Shown: one piece after another, positions 55,386 to 64,000 of the stretch
Numbering within the stretch: the first letter of the stretch is position 1
How the letters are laid out: the number at the start of each line of letters is the position of its first letter
Origin: Myxococcota bacterium
Lineage (GTDB): Bacteria > Myxococcota_A > Polyangia > JAAYKL01
DNA length: 64,000 nucleotides
NCBI GenBank assembly: GCA_030065855.1
Contig: JASJCT010000013.1
Span: 1-64,000, forward strand
Direction: 5' to 3'
Program-made: the position numbers and the translations under genes
The notes under the pieces: model-generated
The model's database searches: none
What the model was told of the DNA's origin: nothing
Seen by the model: the letters and a program-made list of their open reading frames with translations, nothing else

Positions 55386-55548
55386 TCATCGTCGTAGGGG
55401 CGGTTCGCGAACCGCCCGGGGTCACGAACCGCCCGGGGTCACGAACCGCCCGGGGTCGCGAACCGAACGGGGTCGCGAACCAGACGTATTCGCGATATTA
55501 TTCGAATGATATAATCGGGCGCATCCCGATGCGCCCCTACGACGATGA
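55386..55548. repeat. MITE-like element with 17-bp terminal inverted repeats
   Basis: TCATCGTCGTAGGGGCG at 55386-55402 is perfectly inverted at 55532-55548. The inside holds a 17-bp tandem array and no gene. CCCCTACGATGA at 55368-55379 repeats the outer end once more. The right end abuts AGGA, the ribosome binding site of icmF. Confidence 0.8.
55411..55478. repeat. Four 17-bp tandem repeats inside the MITE-like element
   Basis: ACCGCCCGGGGTCACGA twice, then two near copies with TCGCGA ends. The array has no spacers, so it is not CRISPR. Confidence 0.85.
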
Positions 55549-55560
55549 TGAGGATAAACC

Positions 55561-58500
55561 GTGGGCGAAAAATATGAATTGAAAAACCAGGTCCGCGTTG
55601 TGACGGCCACCAGTCTGTTCGACGGTCACGATGCAGCTATCAATGTGATGCGACGCCTCATCCAGCTCGGAGGAGCTGAGGTGATTCATCTCGGCCACAA
55701 CCGCTCTGTGGCTGAAATCGTAGCAGCTGCTATTGCGGAGGATGTCCAAGCGATCGCTGTCTCATCCTATCAGGGTGGGCACAATGAGTTTTTCAAATAC
55801 ATGCGGGACATGCTCGTCGAACTGGGCGCAGCGCACATCCGCATTTTCGGCGGTGGGGGCGGGGTCATCCGCCCGGATGAAATAAAAGACCTGGAAGCAT
55901 ATGGCATTGAACGCATCTACGATCCAGAACACGGTCGCACCATGGGGCTAACCGGGATCATCGATGATCTCTTAGCCCGCAGTGACTTTCCAACCGTGAG
56001 TACCACTGCGTCCCAAGACACTGCCACGGCGCTCCCCCCTGTGCCGGACCCGGCTGCTGTCAGCACCGCAGATGTGACGCTTGTGGCACGGCTGATAACC
56101 CTGGCAGCTACTGCTGGCGAAGCCTGGCAAGGCGTGGCAAGTGCCATCTACGAGAAAGCCAAGGCCAGCACCGCCCCGATCGTCGGGATCACTGGTACGG
56201 GTGGCAGTGGCAAGAGCTCCTTGCTGGACGAACTCGTCCGGCGATTCAGAAACGACAACCCAGATAAATGCGCGGCCATCCTTTCGGCAGATCCATCAAA
56301 ACGCCGCACAGGCGGGGCATTGCTCGGGGATCGCATCCGCATGAACGCCATTGACGGGCCAAACGTCTATATGCGATCCCTAGCAACCCGAGGCTCCAGA
56401 ACAGAACTCCCCTCGGCCATCACCGATGCCATCCAAGTCGTTCGGGCCGCTGGATACGATATTGTCTTTGTCGAAACATCGGGTATCGGTCAAGGTGACA
56501 CAGAAATTGTCGACATTGCAGATCTGGCCATTTACGTCATGACAGCCGAGTTTGGTGCGCCTACCCAACTGGAAAAAATCGACATGATCGACTACGCCGA
56601 TCTCATTGCCATCAACAAATTCGAGCGCAAGGGCGCGCTGGACGCATTACGGGACGTCAGGCGGCAATTTCGACGATCTCGCAATGCATTTGATACCTCA
56701 CTGGAAGCGCTGCCGGTCTACGGCACCATCGCGTCTAAATTCAACGACGAAGGTGTCAACGGCCTCTATGAAGGCCTCGTTGAGTTACTCGCCTCAAGGT
56801 GCAAGGCAGCGTTTCAATGTCAAATTCCTAAAAAAAATATTGCCCGCACATCGGGTCAAAAATCCCTGATCCCAGCTGAGCGAACCCGCTATTTGGGAGA
56901 AATAGCCGATACCATCCGGCGCTATAAAACCCAGGTACGCGAAAAAGCCCAAATCGCGCGCTCCCTGCAGCACGCTGTTGAGACCCGCGCCCTCATCGGC
57001 GGCAATATGCCAGCAATTGATGAAAAAATCACAGCATTACAATTCGAATTGGGCGACCAAACCAGCGCGTTGCTTTCCTCCTTTGAGTCGCTGCGTGAGA
57101 GGTACGGCGGCGATGTGTTCACCTATACCGTGCGCGATAAAGTGTTCAAAGTGAACCTCACGGCTGAAACATTGGCCGGAACAAGGATACCCAAAGTCAT
57201 CGTGCCGGATTTAAAAGACCACGGGAGTCAGCTCGAATATCTCATGTTGGAAAACGTTCCTGGGCGATTCCCATTTACCGCCGGCGTCTTTCCGTTCAAG
57301 CGAGAAGGCGAGGATCCCAAGCGCCAATTTGCCGGGGAAGGCGGGCCGGTAAAAACAAATAAGCGATTCCACTACTTGACCCGCAACGATGATGCCAAGC
57401 GCCTCTCCACAGCGTTCGATTCGGTGACCTTGTACGGCCAAGACCCAGCACCGCGGCCCGATATTTTCGGCAAGGTGGGGGATTCAGGCGTGTCGATTTG
57501 CTCTCTAGAGGATATCAAGAAGCTGTACGCCGGATTTGACCTGTGTGCGCCGAGTACCTCAGTATCGATGACCATTAACGGGCCTGCGCCGATCATGCTG
57601 GCGTTTTTCCTGAACATGGCCATTGACCAACAGGTCGATATGTTTACCGAAAAGAACGGCCGCGCACCTGAGATCGAGGAGTTGGAAGAGATCCGCCAGT
57701 ACACCCTGAGGACTGTTCGCGGCACTGTTCAAGCAGATATTCTCAAAGAGGACCAGGCCCAAAACACGTGCATCTTTGCCACCGAGTTTGCCCTGCGCAT
57801 GATGGGGGACATCCAGGAGTACTTTATTCAGCACAACGTGCAGAACTACTATTCAGTTTCCATCTCTGGCTACCACATTGCCGAGGCCGGTGCCAATCCC
57901 ATTACCCAGACCGCCCTGACCCTGTCCAATGGGTTCACCTACGTGGAATACTATTTATCCCGGGGCTTTCCAGTGGACGCGTTTGCGCCCAACCTGTCGT
58001 TTTTCTTTTCAAACGGCATGGACGCGGAATACGCCGTAATCGGCCGGGTGGCGCGCCGCATCTGGGCCGTGGCCATGCAGGAGCGATACGGTGCTGGGGA
58101 GCGCAGTCAAAAATTGAAATACCATATTCAAACCTCGGGCCGATCGCTCCACGCGCAGGAGATACAATTAAACGACATTCGCACCACACTTCAGGCCCTG
58201 CTCGCGTTCTACGACAACTGCAACTCCCTGCACACCAATTCCTATGACGAAGCCATTACCACGCCGACCGAGGAATCCGTGCGCCGGGCCATGGCCATTC
58301 AGATGATTATCCTCAAGGAGTTCGGCCTCACCAAAAACGAGAACCCCTGGCAGGGATCCTATATTTTAGAAACCCTTACCGACCTGGTCGAAGAGGCGAT
58401 TTTAACCGAATTTGTGCGCATATCAGAGAGGGGCGGGGTGCTAGGCGCCATGGAGACCCAGTATCAACGGGGTAAAATTCAAGACGAATCCATGCATTAC

Positions 58501-58821
58501 GAACACTTGAAGCATACGGGTGAGCTGCCGATCGTCGGAGTGAATGCATTTATCGACGAATCTGCAACAGCCCTGATTCCAGAAAAACTCGAACTCAGAC
58601 GGGCAACCCCGGAGGAGAAGCAAGAACAAATTGCCAACGTAGAGGACCTTCAACAGCGCAATGCCGACCGCATCGACCAAAGCCTGAGCAAACTCAAACA
58701 AGTGGCCCTGGACGGGGGCAATATTTTCGAGCAGATCATGGAAACCGCACGCTATGCATCCTTGGGCCAGATCACCAATGCCCTATTCGAGGTCGGTGGC
58801 CAGTATCGAAGAAATATGTAA
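55561..58821 (+). CDS. icmF: Fused isobutyryl-CoA mutase IcmF
   Basis: Coenzyme B12-dependent enzyme interconverting isobutyryl-CoA and butyryl-CoA, with its own chaperone GTPase fused. 1086 residues, the normal IcmF length. Domain order: B12-binding domain (about 10-140, lower-ligand loop SLFDGHDAA with His23); MeaB/ArgK-type GTPase (about 200-460, P-loop [22 protein letters not shown], and NKFERKG in the NKxD position); TIM-barrel mutase domain with [20 protein letters not shown] and [13 protein letters not shown] 55561 is used with AGGA 6 bases upstream; no ATG is available. It stands alone after the MITE-like element and converges on the M24 peptidase gene (2-base gap). Confidence 0.96.
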   Translation: MGEKYELKNQVRVVTATSLFDGHDAAINVMRRLIQLGGAEVIHLGHNRSVAEIVAAAIAEDVQAIAVSSYQGGHNEFFKYMRDMLVELGAAHIRIFGGGGGVIRPDEIKDLEAYGIERIYDPEHGRTMGLTGIIDDLLARSDFPTVSTTASQDTATALPPVPDPAAVSTADVTLVARLITLAATAGEAWQGVASAIYEKAKASTAPIVGITGTGGSGKSSLLDELVRRFRNDNPDKCAAILSADPSKRRTGGALLGDRIRMNAIDGPNVYMRSLATRGSRTELPSAITDAIQVVRAAGYDIVFVETSGIGQGDTEIVDIADLAIYVMTAEFGAPTQLEKIDMIDYADLIAINKFERKGALDALRDVRRQFRRSRNAFDTSLEALPVYGTIASKFNDEGVNGLYEGLVELLASRCKAAFQCQIPKKNIARTSGQKSLIPAERTRYLGEIADTIRRYKTQVREKAQIARSLQHAVETRALIGGNMPAIDEKITALQFELGDQTSALLSSFESLRERYGGDVFTYTVRDKVFKVNLTAETLAGTRIPKVIVPDLKDHGSQLEYLMLENVPGRFPFTAGVFPFKREGEDPKRQFAGEGGPVKTNKRFHYLTRNDDAKRLSTAFDSVTLYGQDPAPRPDIFGKVGDSGVSICSLEDIKKLYAGFDLCAPSTSVSMTINGPAPIMLAFFLNMAIDQQVDMFTEKNGRAPEIEELEEIRQYTLRTVRGTVQADILKEDQAQNTCIFATEFALRMMGDIQEYFIQHNVQNYYSVSISGYHIAEAGANPITQTALTLSNGFTYVEYYLSRGFPVDAFAPNLSFFFSNGMDAEYAVIGRVARRIWAVAMQERYGAGERSQKLKYHIQTSGRSLHAQEIQLNDIRTTLQALLAFYDNCNSLHTNSYDEAITTPTEESVRRAMAIQMIILKEFGLTKNENPWQGSYILETLTDLVEEAILTEFVRISERGGVLGAMETQYQRGKIQDESMHYEHLKHTGELPIVGVNAFIDESATALIPEKLELRRATPEEKQEQIANVEDLQQRNADRIDQSLSKLKQVALDGGNIFEQIMETARYASLGQITNALFEVGGQYRRNM

Positions 58822-58823
58822 TT

Positions 58824-60170
58824 TTAGAAATCCATGTGATCATTGTACCCACCGCGGTGCAGGGCTGCGGCTTGGTCATCGATTGGGATAAAGGTTCTTA
58901 AAGTGTTATTAAGCTTGGCTTCGGCCATGAAGTGCTCTATGTCTTCAACTGTTTTTATCGTATTCTTATATATATTAACCGCGCCGTCTTCTGTCATATA
59001 GTAGTCGTCCTCAATTCGAATGCCCGTTCCCTCGCTGCCGATATACAGGCCCGGCTCGAGGGTCCACACTTGACCTACCTCCACAGGGTCGCTCGTGCTT
59101 AGATTGAGATCCTGTCCATGAACCTGCTTACCGATATAGTGGCCCACGCCGTGGATGAAGAAGTAGTCCATTGTCCGTTCCGTGCCGTTGTTATCTTCGG
59201 CGCGAAGGGGGCTCGCTCTGAAAAAGTCCTTTACCCATTGGGTCATGTTATTGATGCTTTGGACACCGGGCTCCATGGCTTCGGCCGCGCCTATTTGGGC
59301 ATCCAGGACCAGTTGGTACAATTCTTTTTGACGCTCGGTAAACTTGCCGTTTGCGGGAAACGTGCGGCTGATATCTGAGCAGTATCCTTGATACCTTGCC
59401 CCCAGGTCCATCAGCAATAAATCCCCGTCTTGAATCTGTCTACCGTCACCGCTGAATTGGTAGTGTAGTTCCAATGCATTTGGACCAGATGCCACGATAT
59501 GGGAAAACGCATCATTGTCGTCTGCCCCGCCCGCGTCGTAGGCGTCGTCAATAACATCTGCTACTGCCCCTTCATACATCCCAACTAAGTCCAGCCCCAG
59601 GGCCACCTCCAGGTGGGCTGATCCGGTAATCTCAGCACCCTGTTGAATCAGTTCGGCCATTCCATCGAGGGAGATGTTCTCGATCTCCTCGCATCCAGAT
59701 GTATCGTACCCAGTGCAATCTGATAGACAGGGTGCGTCTCCGGATTCGTTGTTGTAATCCAACAAATGGCAGTCTGCCACATCCCCATCACAGACCTCAT
59801 CCCCGTCTATCTCACCATTTCCACACTGGTCTGTATCTGAATCAGTATCCGTATCTGAGTCAGTATCCGTATCAGTATCTGAATCGGTATCCGTATCAGT
59901 ATCTGAATCGGTGTCCGAGTCCGAATCGGTATCTACGTCTGAATCTGAATCAGCGTCGGTGTCTGTATCTGAATCTGAATCACCATCAGTATCGCTGTCG
60001 CTGTCCGAGTCGCTATCACCATCTCCGTCACTGTCAGAATCCCCATCGCCATCTGAATCACTATCTGAGGATCCAGATCCGTCCCCATCGTCCTCACTAC
60101 AAGCCCCAATGCCAAGGCTGACCAACATCGCAATCACTACACTTAGCAGACTATTTTGTAGGCTTTTCAT
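58824..60170 (-). CDS. M24-family peptidase lipoprotein on a Ser-Asp stalk
   Basis: A 448-residue lipoprotein: signal peptide with lipobox GIGAC (about Cys24), about 95 residues of Ser/Asp/Thr/Gly repeats, and a short Cys-containing module ([15 protein letters not shown]...). A peptidase domain of the aminopeptidase P / M24 fold follows (about 195-430). All five metal ligands appear in order: Asp in LLMDLGA, Asp in [10 protein letters not shown], His in HGVGHYIG, Glu in TLEPGLY and Glu in IRIEDDY. The N-terminal creatinase-like domain of aminopeptidase P is missing. It presumably acts on peptides at the cell surface. ATG 60170 is used because GGAGGTG lies 7 bases upstream. Confidence 0.88.
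   Translation of the reverse strand: MKSLQNSLLSVVIAMLVSLGIGACSEDDGDGSGSSDSDSDGDGDSDSDGDGDSDSDSDSDTDGDSDSDTDTDADSDSDVDTDSDSDTDSDTDTDTDSDTDTDTDSDTDTDSDTDQCGNGEIDGDEVCDGDVADCHLLDYNNESGDAPCLSDCTGYDTSGCEEIENISLDGMAELIQQGAEITGSAHLEVALGLDLVGMYEGAVADVIDDAYDAGGADDNDAFSHIVASGPNALELHYQFSGDGRQIQDGDLLLMDLGARYQGYCSDISRTFPANGKFTERQKELYQLVLDAQIGAAEAMEPGVQSINNMTQWVKDFFRASPLRAEDNNGTERTMDYFFIHGVGHYIGKQVHGQDLNLSTSDPVEVGQVWTLEPGLYIGSEGTGIRIEDDYYMTEDGAVNIYKNTIKTVEDIEHFMAEAKLNNTLRTFIPIDDQAAALHRGGYNDHMDF
59825..60075 (-). repeat. Low-complexity Ser-Asp/Thr-Asp coding repeat
   Basis: Tandem 6- and 12-bp repeats (GTATCTGAATCG-like on the plus strand) encode the stalk of the M24 lipoprotein. Comparable repeats occur at 12108-12330 and 62657-62905. 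Confidence 0.85.
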
Positions 60171-60261
60171 ACTTTTCACCTCCGTAAGCAAAGTTATCTG
60201 GTCTGCTCAACAAAGTCAATTAGAACTAGGTCTTGTCTCTCTTTCTAAAAGGTAATGTTTT

Positions 60262-60329
60262 CATCGTCCCCGCAAAGGCGGACCCAGGGTTGCTCCTTTA
60301 TGGATGGCTGCTTTCCCAGGAATGACGAG
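60262..60329. repeat. Degenerate REP-like palindrome pair
   Basis: TCATCGTCCCCGCAAAGGCGG and, inverted, GGCTGCTTTCCCAGGAATGACGA resemble the inverted pair at 32461-32552 but with several mismatches. It lies in the divergent region between the M24 lipoprotein and the membrane protein gene. Confidence 0.55.
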
Positions 60330-60428
60330 GGGGTTTTGAAATTGCCACTGGATCTATGCATATGAAAATGCAATAATAATGTACGTTTGAATTGAACAAT
60401 AACAAATGACGCCTTCTGACTACTCGCA

Positions 60429-62423
60429 ATGAATGATCTTCGCCGATGCGAACGCTCATTGCCCCCTATCGTTGGGATCTTGCCCACAACAATCTTTTTT
60501 TTACTGAGTGCATTGGCCAGACCCGAGTGGCACGGTATTGAGAAAGGAATGTGGGGATATCTCCTACTTTCCACCTCAATGGGCCTACCTCTCGTGCCCC
60601 TGGTATCCCACGGCCCAGCCAAGGGATGGCAGATGGGGCTGTCGCTGATCCTGATGGCCATAGGATCCGTAATGCTCTGCCTCCATGGGGGCATCAGCGA
60701 TTTGATGTCAGTGGACCTGGATGCCGGAGATCTACTGGGCAAGGAGGCGCTCAACGCTATGCTCGGCATCTTTTTAAGCGTGATCGCCATCCCGATTTGC
60801 CTATTTTTAATCTGTATAAAACCACCAGCCTCTCTAGCACTGTACATTCTGTTTCCCGCGCTCTTGGGAGCTGGGAGCCAAGTGCTGTTTTTTGGCTGGA
60901 TCCGCGTCTTGGGCAGCGCCAGTGGTATTGACTTGTGGGTGTGGCCGCGCACTGCCATCCACTTTGCGACCGGATTTACAGCCGGCATGTTGACGGGCGC
61001 GTTTGCACTCTATCGCCCGCGACTCGATTGGACAGCTTTTGCCGGCGTTTCCGAATTTGTGGGCAGGTATTTGCCCCGGCCGATACACCTCAGCATCTTC
61101 ATGAGCACCAGCCTGGCCCTTATCGGTGCATGGCGCATTGCAGTCGAGCGCAGGGACACAGTCCGGTTTATTGAGGTGCGTTTGGATGATTATTTCCTGT
61201 CCCTATCAAATCTCAGACGCGCGCAGATGGAAGACCTGGCCTATCCCGAATTGACAGATGACCTCAATCGGGCAAGGCGCGCGTTGATCGGTGCGGCAGC
61301 ATTTGATCCAGGGCTCGTAAAGCGCCTGGGTCCATTGATCCACCAGATAGAACGAATCGATCCAACCGGGGAAAGCGCAACAGATTTTAAAAACGCCACA
61401 CTGTCGCTAAATCGCCACCTTCTCTCATTGGGAGAGCCTTATTTTTTGGAGCCACATATCATCAGGCAGGGAACGGCCATGTATCGGATCCTGCTTCGCT
61501 ATCGGGTTTCTACTCGCACGCGCTGTCGGGTTGCAAACAGTGGTTCGGTCCCGATTCTAAGGCTCAGAAGAATGGACAATATCCTCATCGATACGCCCTA
61601 TGTCGGCCTGTCCTACCCTGGGATTGGAACGGTTCTCATGGATCACATCGAGGACGATGCGCTGCGGTCCTATGGCCCCCTATTCAGTCCAGCAGCAAAG
61701 AATAAACATCCAGAGGACGGCAGATTTACAGCCACCCGCCAGCTGATGCGGGCAGATCGACGGGCAGCGCTCATCAGTGCGATGCAACGCCGGGGCCTTG
61801 AAGACACGGCCGCGCTCGAGCGCCTTGCATCCATGGCGCAACGTTGGTCCCAAGTGGTGGATATTTCAGGTGCCCGGACTGAAATGGATCTACCTACCCG
61901 CTCGGTATACGATGCACTCTGTGATATTCTCGCGCGGCAAACCGAACTACATGAGGCACGGCATGCAACTGACGGCGAGTGGACCCATACCATTGAAGCA
62001 GTAAACGAACTGTCTCCGGGCACGCTCGGCCCCTCAGCCAGTGCGGAAATTCGATCAATGCTCACCGAAATCGTTGACGGCGATCTCGGTCCTGGGTTCG
62101 CACTTTCCAATCTGATGGAACTCATCGCTGGCAAAGACGCGAGATCCAACGCCTATTTTTTTGCCACAGCAGTCATCCTGGAGCACCTGTGGGGACAAAA
62201 AATCAGGCGTCCAGATATTGTCGAAAAGGACACGGCAAACGGCACTGCTCCTGCGTTTGCGCCAATATCTCGCAAGTATCCGGGTTGGTTGTCCTACTCC
62301 AGAATACACGGCGCGTATGCAGATCTCCGTGCAATGGCACCAGAAGCGTTGCGCGCCCAGGCCCGTTTTGTGTTTGAAACGCTTTTTAATGAAGATTATC
62401 AGCCCATAACGCGGTATCGGTAG
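60429..62423 (+). CDS. Polytopic membrane protein with C-terminal HExxH (putative zincin)
   Basis: A 664-residue protein. The N-terminal 240 residues hold about seven hydrophobic segments (for example IVGILPTTIFFLLSALA, LILMAIGSVMLCL, GIFLSVIAIPICLFLI, IFMSTSLALIGAW). The soluble C-terminal part has LHEARHATDGEW: His508, Glu509 and His512 form an HExxH, followed at residue 540 by Glu in SAEIRSMLTEI, a position that would suit the third zinc ligand of a gluzincin. I recognise no named family, so protease activity is inference. The ribosome binding site is weak. It is divergent from the M24 peptidase lipoprotein and followed by the selenoprotein candidate. Confidence 0.72.
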   Translation: MNDLRRCERSLPPIVGILPTTIFFLLSALARPEWHGIEKGMWGYLLLSTSMGLPLVPLVSHGPAKGWQMGLSLILMAIGSVMLCLHGGISDLMSVDLDAGDLLGKEALNAMLGIFLSVIAIPICLFLICIKPPASLALYILFPALLGAGSQVLFFGWIRVLGSASGIDLWVWPRTAIHFATGFTAGMLTGAFALYRPRLDWTAFAGVSEFVGRYLPRPIHLSIFMSTSLALIGAWRIAVERRDTVRFIEVRLDDYFLSLSNLRRAQMEDLAYPELTDDLNRARRALIGAAAFDPGLVKRLGPLIHQIERIDPTGESATDFKNATLSLNRHLLSLGEPYFLEPHIIRQGTAMYRILLRYRVSTRTRCRVANSGSVPILRLRRMDNILIDTPYVGLSYPGIGTVLMDHIEDDALRSYGPLFSPAAKNKHPEDGRFTATRQLMRADRRAALISAMQRRGLEDTAALERLASMAQRWSQVVDISGARTEMDLPTRSVYDALCDILARQTELHEARHATDGEWTHTIEAVNELSPGTLGPSASAEIRSMLTEIVDGDLGPGFALSNLMELIAGKDARSNAYFFATAVILEHLWGQKIRRPDIVEKDTANGTAPAFAPISRKYPGWLSYSRIHGAYADLRAMAPEALRAQARFVFETLFNEDYQPITRYR

Positions 62424-62475
62424 CGTGCAATCCCTGTTGGATTTCGAAATTATACAGCCGATAGCCAGCACTTCG

Positions 62476-62504
62476 TTGCAGTCGACGCGGGGTCTTGTTA
62501 TAAT
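62476..62504 (+). promoter_or_regulatory. Near-consensus sigma-70 promoter of the selenoprotein candidate
   Basis: TTGCAG (62476-62481) and a perfect TATAAT (62499-62504) separated by exactly 17 bases; the start point is expected about 62511, 30 bases before ATG 62542. Confidence 0.65.
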
Positions 62505-62541
62505 TTGGCGTGAAACGAGTTAGGCCAGAAAGTAGATCTTA

Positions 62542-63450
62542 ATGATATTAATGAGAACGTATAGAATTGTCATACTTTTGCATTTTCTTCTTCTATTTTG
62601 GGCCTGTTCGGAGAACGAGGACTCACAACCCGACGATGGGAACCCCTCGACAAGTGATTCAGATACTGACTCGGATAGCGACTCTGATGCTGACTCTGAC
62701 TCCGATTCAGATGCTGATTCCGATTCAGATTCCGATTCAGATTCCGATTCAGATTCCGATTCAGATTCCGACGCTGATTCGGACTCGGACAGTGACTCCA
62801 GCACCGACCTAGATACAGACACAGAGACAGACGAGGAAGATTCAGATACGGTGATTGATACGGATTCATCCATGGACTCTGAGACCGATACAGACACAGA
62901 AACTGAAACTGTTGAGACCGCTTGCGAGGGCAATTATCCACCTGGCCCGTATGCGTGGGATATCACCCATCCAGTACCGGCTGTTAAGTTTCCAGCGATT
63001 TATGGTTCTGGAGGTGCTGAAACCGAGCTCGATATGTGCGATGTGTATGCGGACCGCAAGAACACCATATCACTGGTATTTGCTTTGGCCACGCCTGGGT
63101 GACCGGGGTGTGAAGTGCAACTTTTGCAGTTGGCAAATGCGTATGACCAAATAAAGGGATTTAGAAGCGAGCTCGTGGGATACTACTTCCCAGATATAGA
63201 TAGCGGTACAACCCTTTCCCCTGCTATGGCTAGCGCCAAGTTCGACGAATACAACTGGGTCTATGGCTGGCGCGCCCAAGATACACCAGAACAAACCATC
63301 TGGCTCGGTGGATGTCCAGACTGCCTATTCCAAGAATTGGGCCTTTATTTTGTCATGGAAACCAGGCGCATGAGAGTGACCAAGATAACGCGGTTGGGCA
63401 CGGATGACATCCTTGCAGAGATCGAGCGCATTGATTCAGAAACGCCGTAA
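62542..63450 (+). CDS. Candidate selenocysteine-containing thioredoxin-like lipoprotein (in-frame TGA at 63100)
   Basis: Read through the TGA this is 302 residues. Residues 1-22 are a lipoprotein signal (lipobox FWAC). A stalk of about 90 Ser/Asp/Thr residues follows, then a thioredoxin-like domain beginning [20 protein letters not shown]. The strand [12 protein letters not shown] leads into codon 187, TGA, followed by [17 protein letters not shown]: with Cys it would be the CPGC redox motif typical of redoxin-fold lipoproteins, with the TGA at the attacking position, giving UPGC. The frame continues 116 codons to TAA with plausible coding content ([35 protein letters not shown]). A stem-loop at 63123-63137 matches the bacterial SECIS layout. 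A conventional reading would stop at 63102 and leave a 186-residue fragment. A recent nonsense mutation or sequencing error is the main alternative. Confidence 0.72.
63123..63137 (+). promoter_or_regulatory. SECIS-like hairpin downstream of the in-frame TGA
   Basis: TTTGC pairs with GCAAA around the loop AGTTG. The loop begins 25 bases after the TGA and has G in its second position, as expected of bacterial selenocysteine insertion elements (loop 16-37 bases away with G among the first two bases). The stem is short (5 bp); a competing hairpin TGCAA-CTT-TTGCA lies at 63116-63128. Confidence 0.45.
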
Positions 63451-63623
63451 GCATCAAGCAGCCAGTACCTATCCCGAAATACCTGTTTTCAATCTTATCT
63501 TGTAGCCGTGGGGTTTATCCGCACGGTGAAAAACCGAGTCATCCCCAGTCGGGTGGCGACCTGCCCAGATTGTTCTACATTTATTGTGTGGGGTACGTCT
63601 TTGGAAGGACGTGGGGATAGTGC

Positions 63624-64000
63624 ATGCAGATCGGGAATATCAGGTACAAAACGCTTGATACCGAAACGCTCGTGGATGTGCGTGCGCTCCCTCCGGGACG
63701 CGCTGACCGCAGATTTATCAGTAGTTCACGGCGACGCACAAAACCCACGGCCGGTTTTATCGTCAGCTTGCCCTCGACCTTCTCAATCGGTGCGGTCATA
63801 GAACTCGATTTGGCGTTCCCAGATCAGCCTTTTACCTACCGCGCCAGGGGTATGGTATCCTGGGTTCAGGACGGCGCATCCCAGGACCACTGCCGGACTG
63901 GTGTTATTGTGCTGGCGATGGAGAAGCTCGACCCATCGGGCGTGCCTATCTCAGAGCCACCTGTAGAACCAGCAGTGGGTTCCGGCCACATCAGGCCTTC
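63624..64000 (+). CDS. PilZ-like domain protein (partial, runs off the window)
   Basis: The frame is open from ATG 63624 to the window end (125 codons), preceded by an in-frame TAG at 63618. The pattern RRFISSSRRRTKPT, VSLPSTFSIGAVIELDLAFP, RARGMVSWVQ and RTGVIVLAME matches the PilZ fold of the myxobacterial TIGR02266 type: an Arg-rich start, a G-x-x-V/I-x-L-x-L strand, and ARGxVxWVxxx before a GVxVLxxE strand. PilZ domains bind cyclic di-GMP, although the canonical D/N-x-S-x-x-G is not clear here. A Pro/Glu/Ser linker follows at the cut end. GGGGAT lies 7 bases before the ATG. Confidence 0.55.
   Translation, partial: MQIGNIRYKTLDTETLVDVRALPPGRADRRFISSSRRRTKPTAGFIVSLPSTFSIGAVIELDLAFPDQPFTYRARGMVSWVQDGASQDHCRTGVIVLAMEKLDPSGVPISEPPVEPAVGSGHIRP

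Noticed and set aside
55411..55478. Short tandem repeats as a possible CRISPR array.
   Set aside because: The units are 17 bases and abut without spacers; no cas genes are present.
63115..63450. A separate 111-residue gene starting at GTG 63115.
   Set aside because: It begins inside a redoxin motif with no ribosome binding site and continues the frame of the upstream domain; reading through the TGA explains both parts better.

Overview
The window looks like a chromosomal stretch of a moderate-GC deltaproteobacterium in the broad sense, probably Myxococcota- or Bradymonadales-like. This is inferred from gene content, not from a marker phylogeny. The pointers are many lipoproteins with Asp/Ser/Thr (DSDTDTD) stalks, a Ser/Thr kinase next to an FHA-AAA+ regulator and a PEGA/TPR protein, a fused isobutyryl-CoA mutase, a giant TPR protein, PilZ and HD-GYP signalling, and several families of small palindromic repeats.

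Layout. 1-2.0 kb: an AT-rich accessory patch with a DUF4157-like metallopeptidase gene, a small membrane-protein gene and 44-bp repeats, lying against a minus-strand tRNA array (Ser-TGA, Ser-GCT, Arg-ACG). 2.2-12.4 kb: lipoprotein, coaE, an SDR-fold protein, an alpha/beta-hydrolase with a polytopic membrane domain, two lipoproteins, obgE, a small membrane protein and a secreted protein with a DTD stalk. 12.7-17.0 kb: a divergent signalling pair (FHA-AAA+ regulator; Ser/Thr kinase followed by a TPR/PEGA protein). 17.0-20.9 kb: a beta-helix lipoprotein and a DUF6599-like lipoprotein on the minus strand. 21.1-28.8 kb: a type IV pilus minor-pilin operon in canonical order (fimT, pilV, pilW, pilX, pilY1) behind a sigma-54-type promoter. 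28.8-30.2 kb: a lipoprotein gene whose signal peptide is split by a repeat element, then a DUF4258/YgiT-zinc-finger pair. 30.2-34.1 kb: the core block rho-rpmE-DUF1385-prfA on the minus strand. 35.1-48.8 kb: a minus-strand set made of a Cache-HAMP membrane sensor, a HEAT-repeat protein, a TPR protein and a roughly 3,480-residue TPR protein. 48.9-55.4 kb: a histone-deacetylase-like hydrolase, a small unknown, REC-GAF-HD-GYP, a histidine kinase, rph and rdgB. 55.4-58.8 kb: a MITE-like repeat and then icmF. 58.8-64 kb: a lipoprotein M24 peptidase on a Ser-Asp stalk, a polytopic membrane protein carrying HExxH, a candidate selenoprotein and a PilZ-like gene running off the end.

The most notable observation is at 62542-63450. 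A lipoprotein gene with a Ser-Asp stalk has a single in-frame TGA exactly where the first Cys of a thioredoxin-like CPGC motif would stand. The same frame stays open for another 116 codons, and a SECIS-like hairpin lies just downstream. I read this as a surface-tethered thioredoxin-like selenoprotein (UPGC). Ordinary gene calling would split or truncate it.

Other points of interest are an in-frame 99-bp palindromic insertion within a signal peptide; a MITE-like element whose end abuts the ribosome binding site of icmF; an AAA+ regulator that has lost the GAFTGA loop; tandem 30-bp repeats in front of the kinase; and a 5'-terminal stem-loop in the leader of the DTD-stalk protein.
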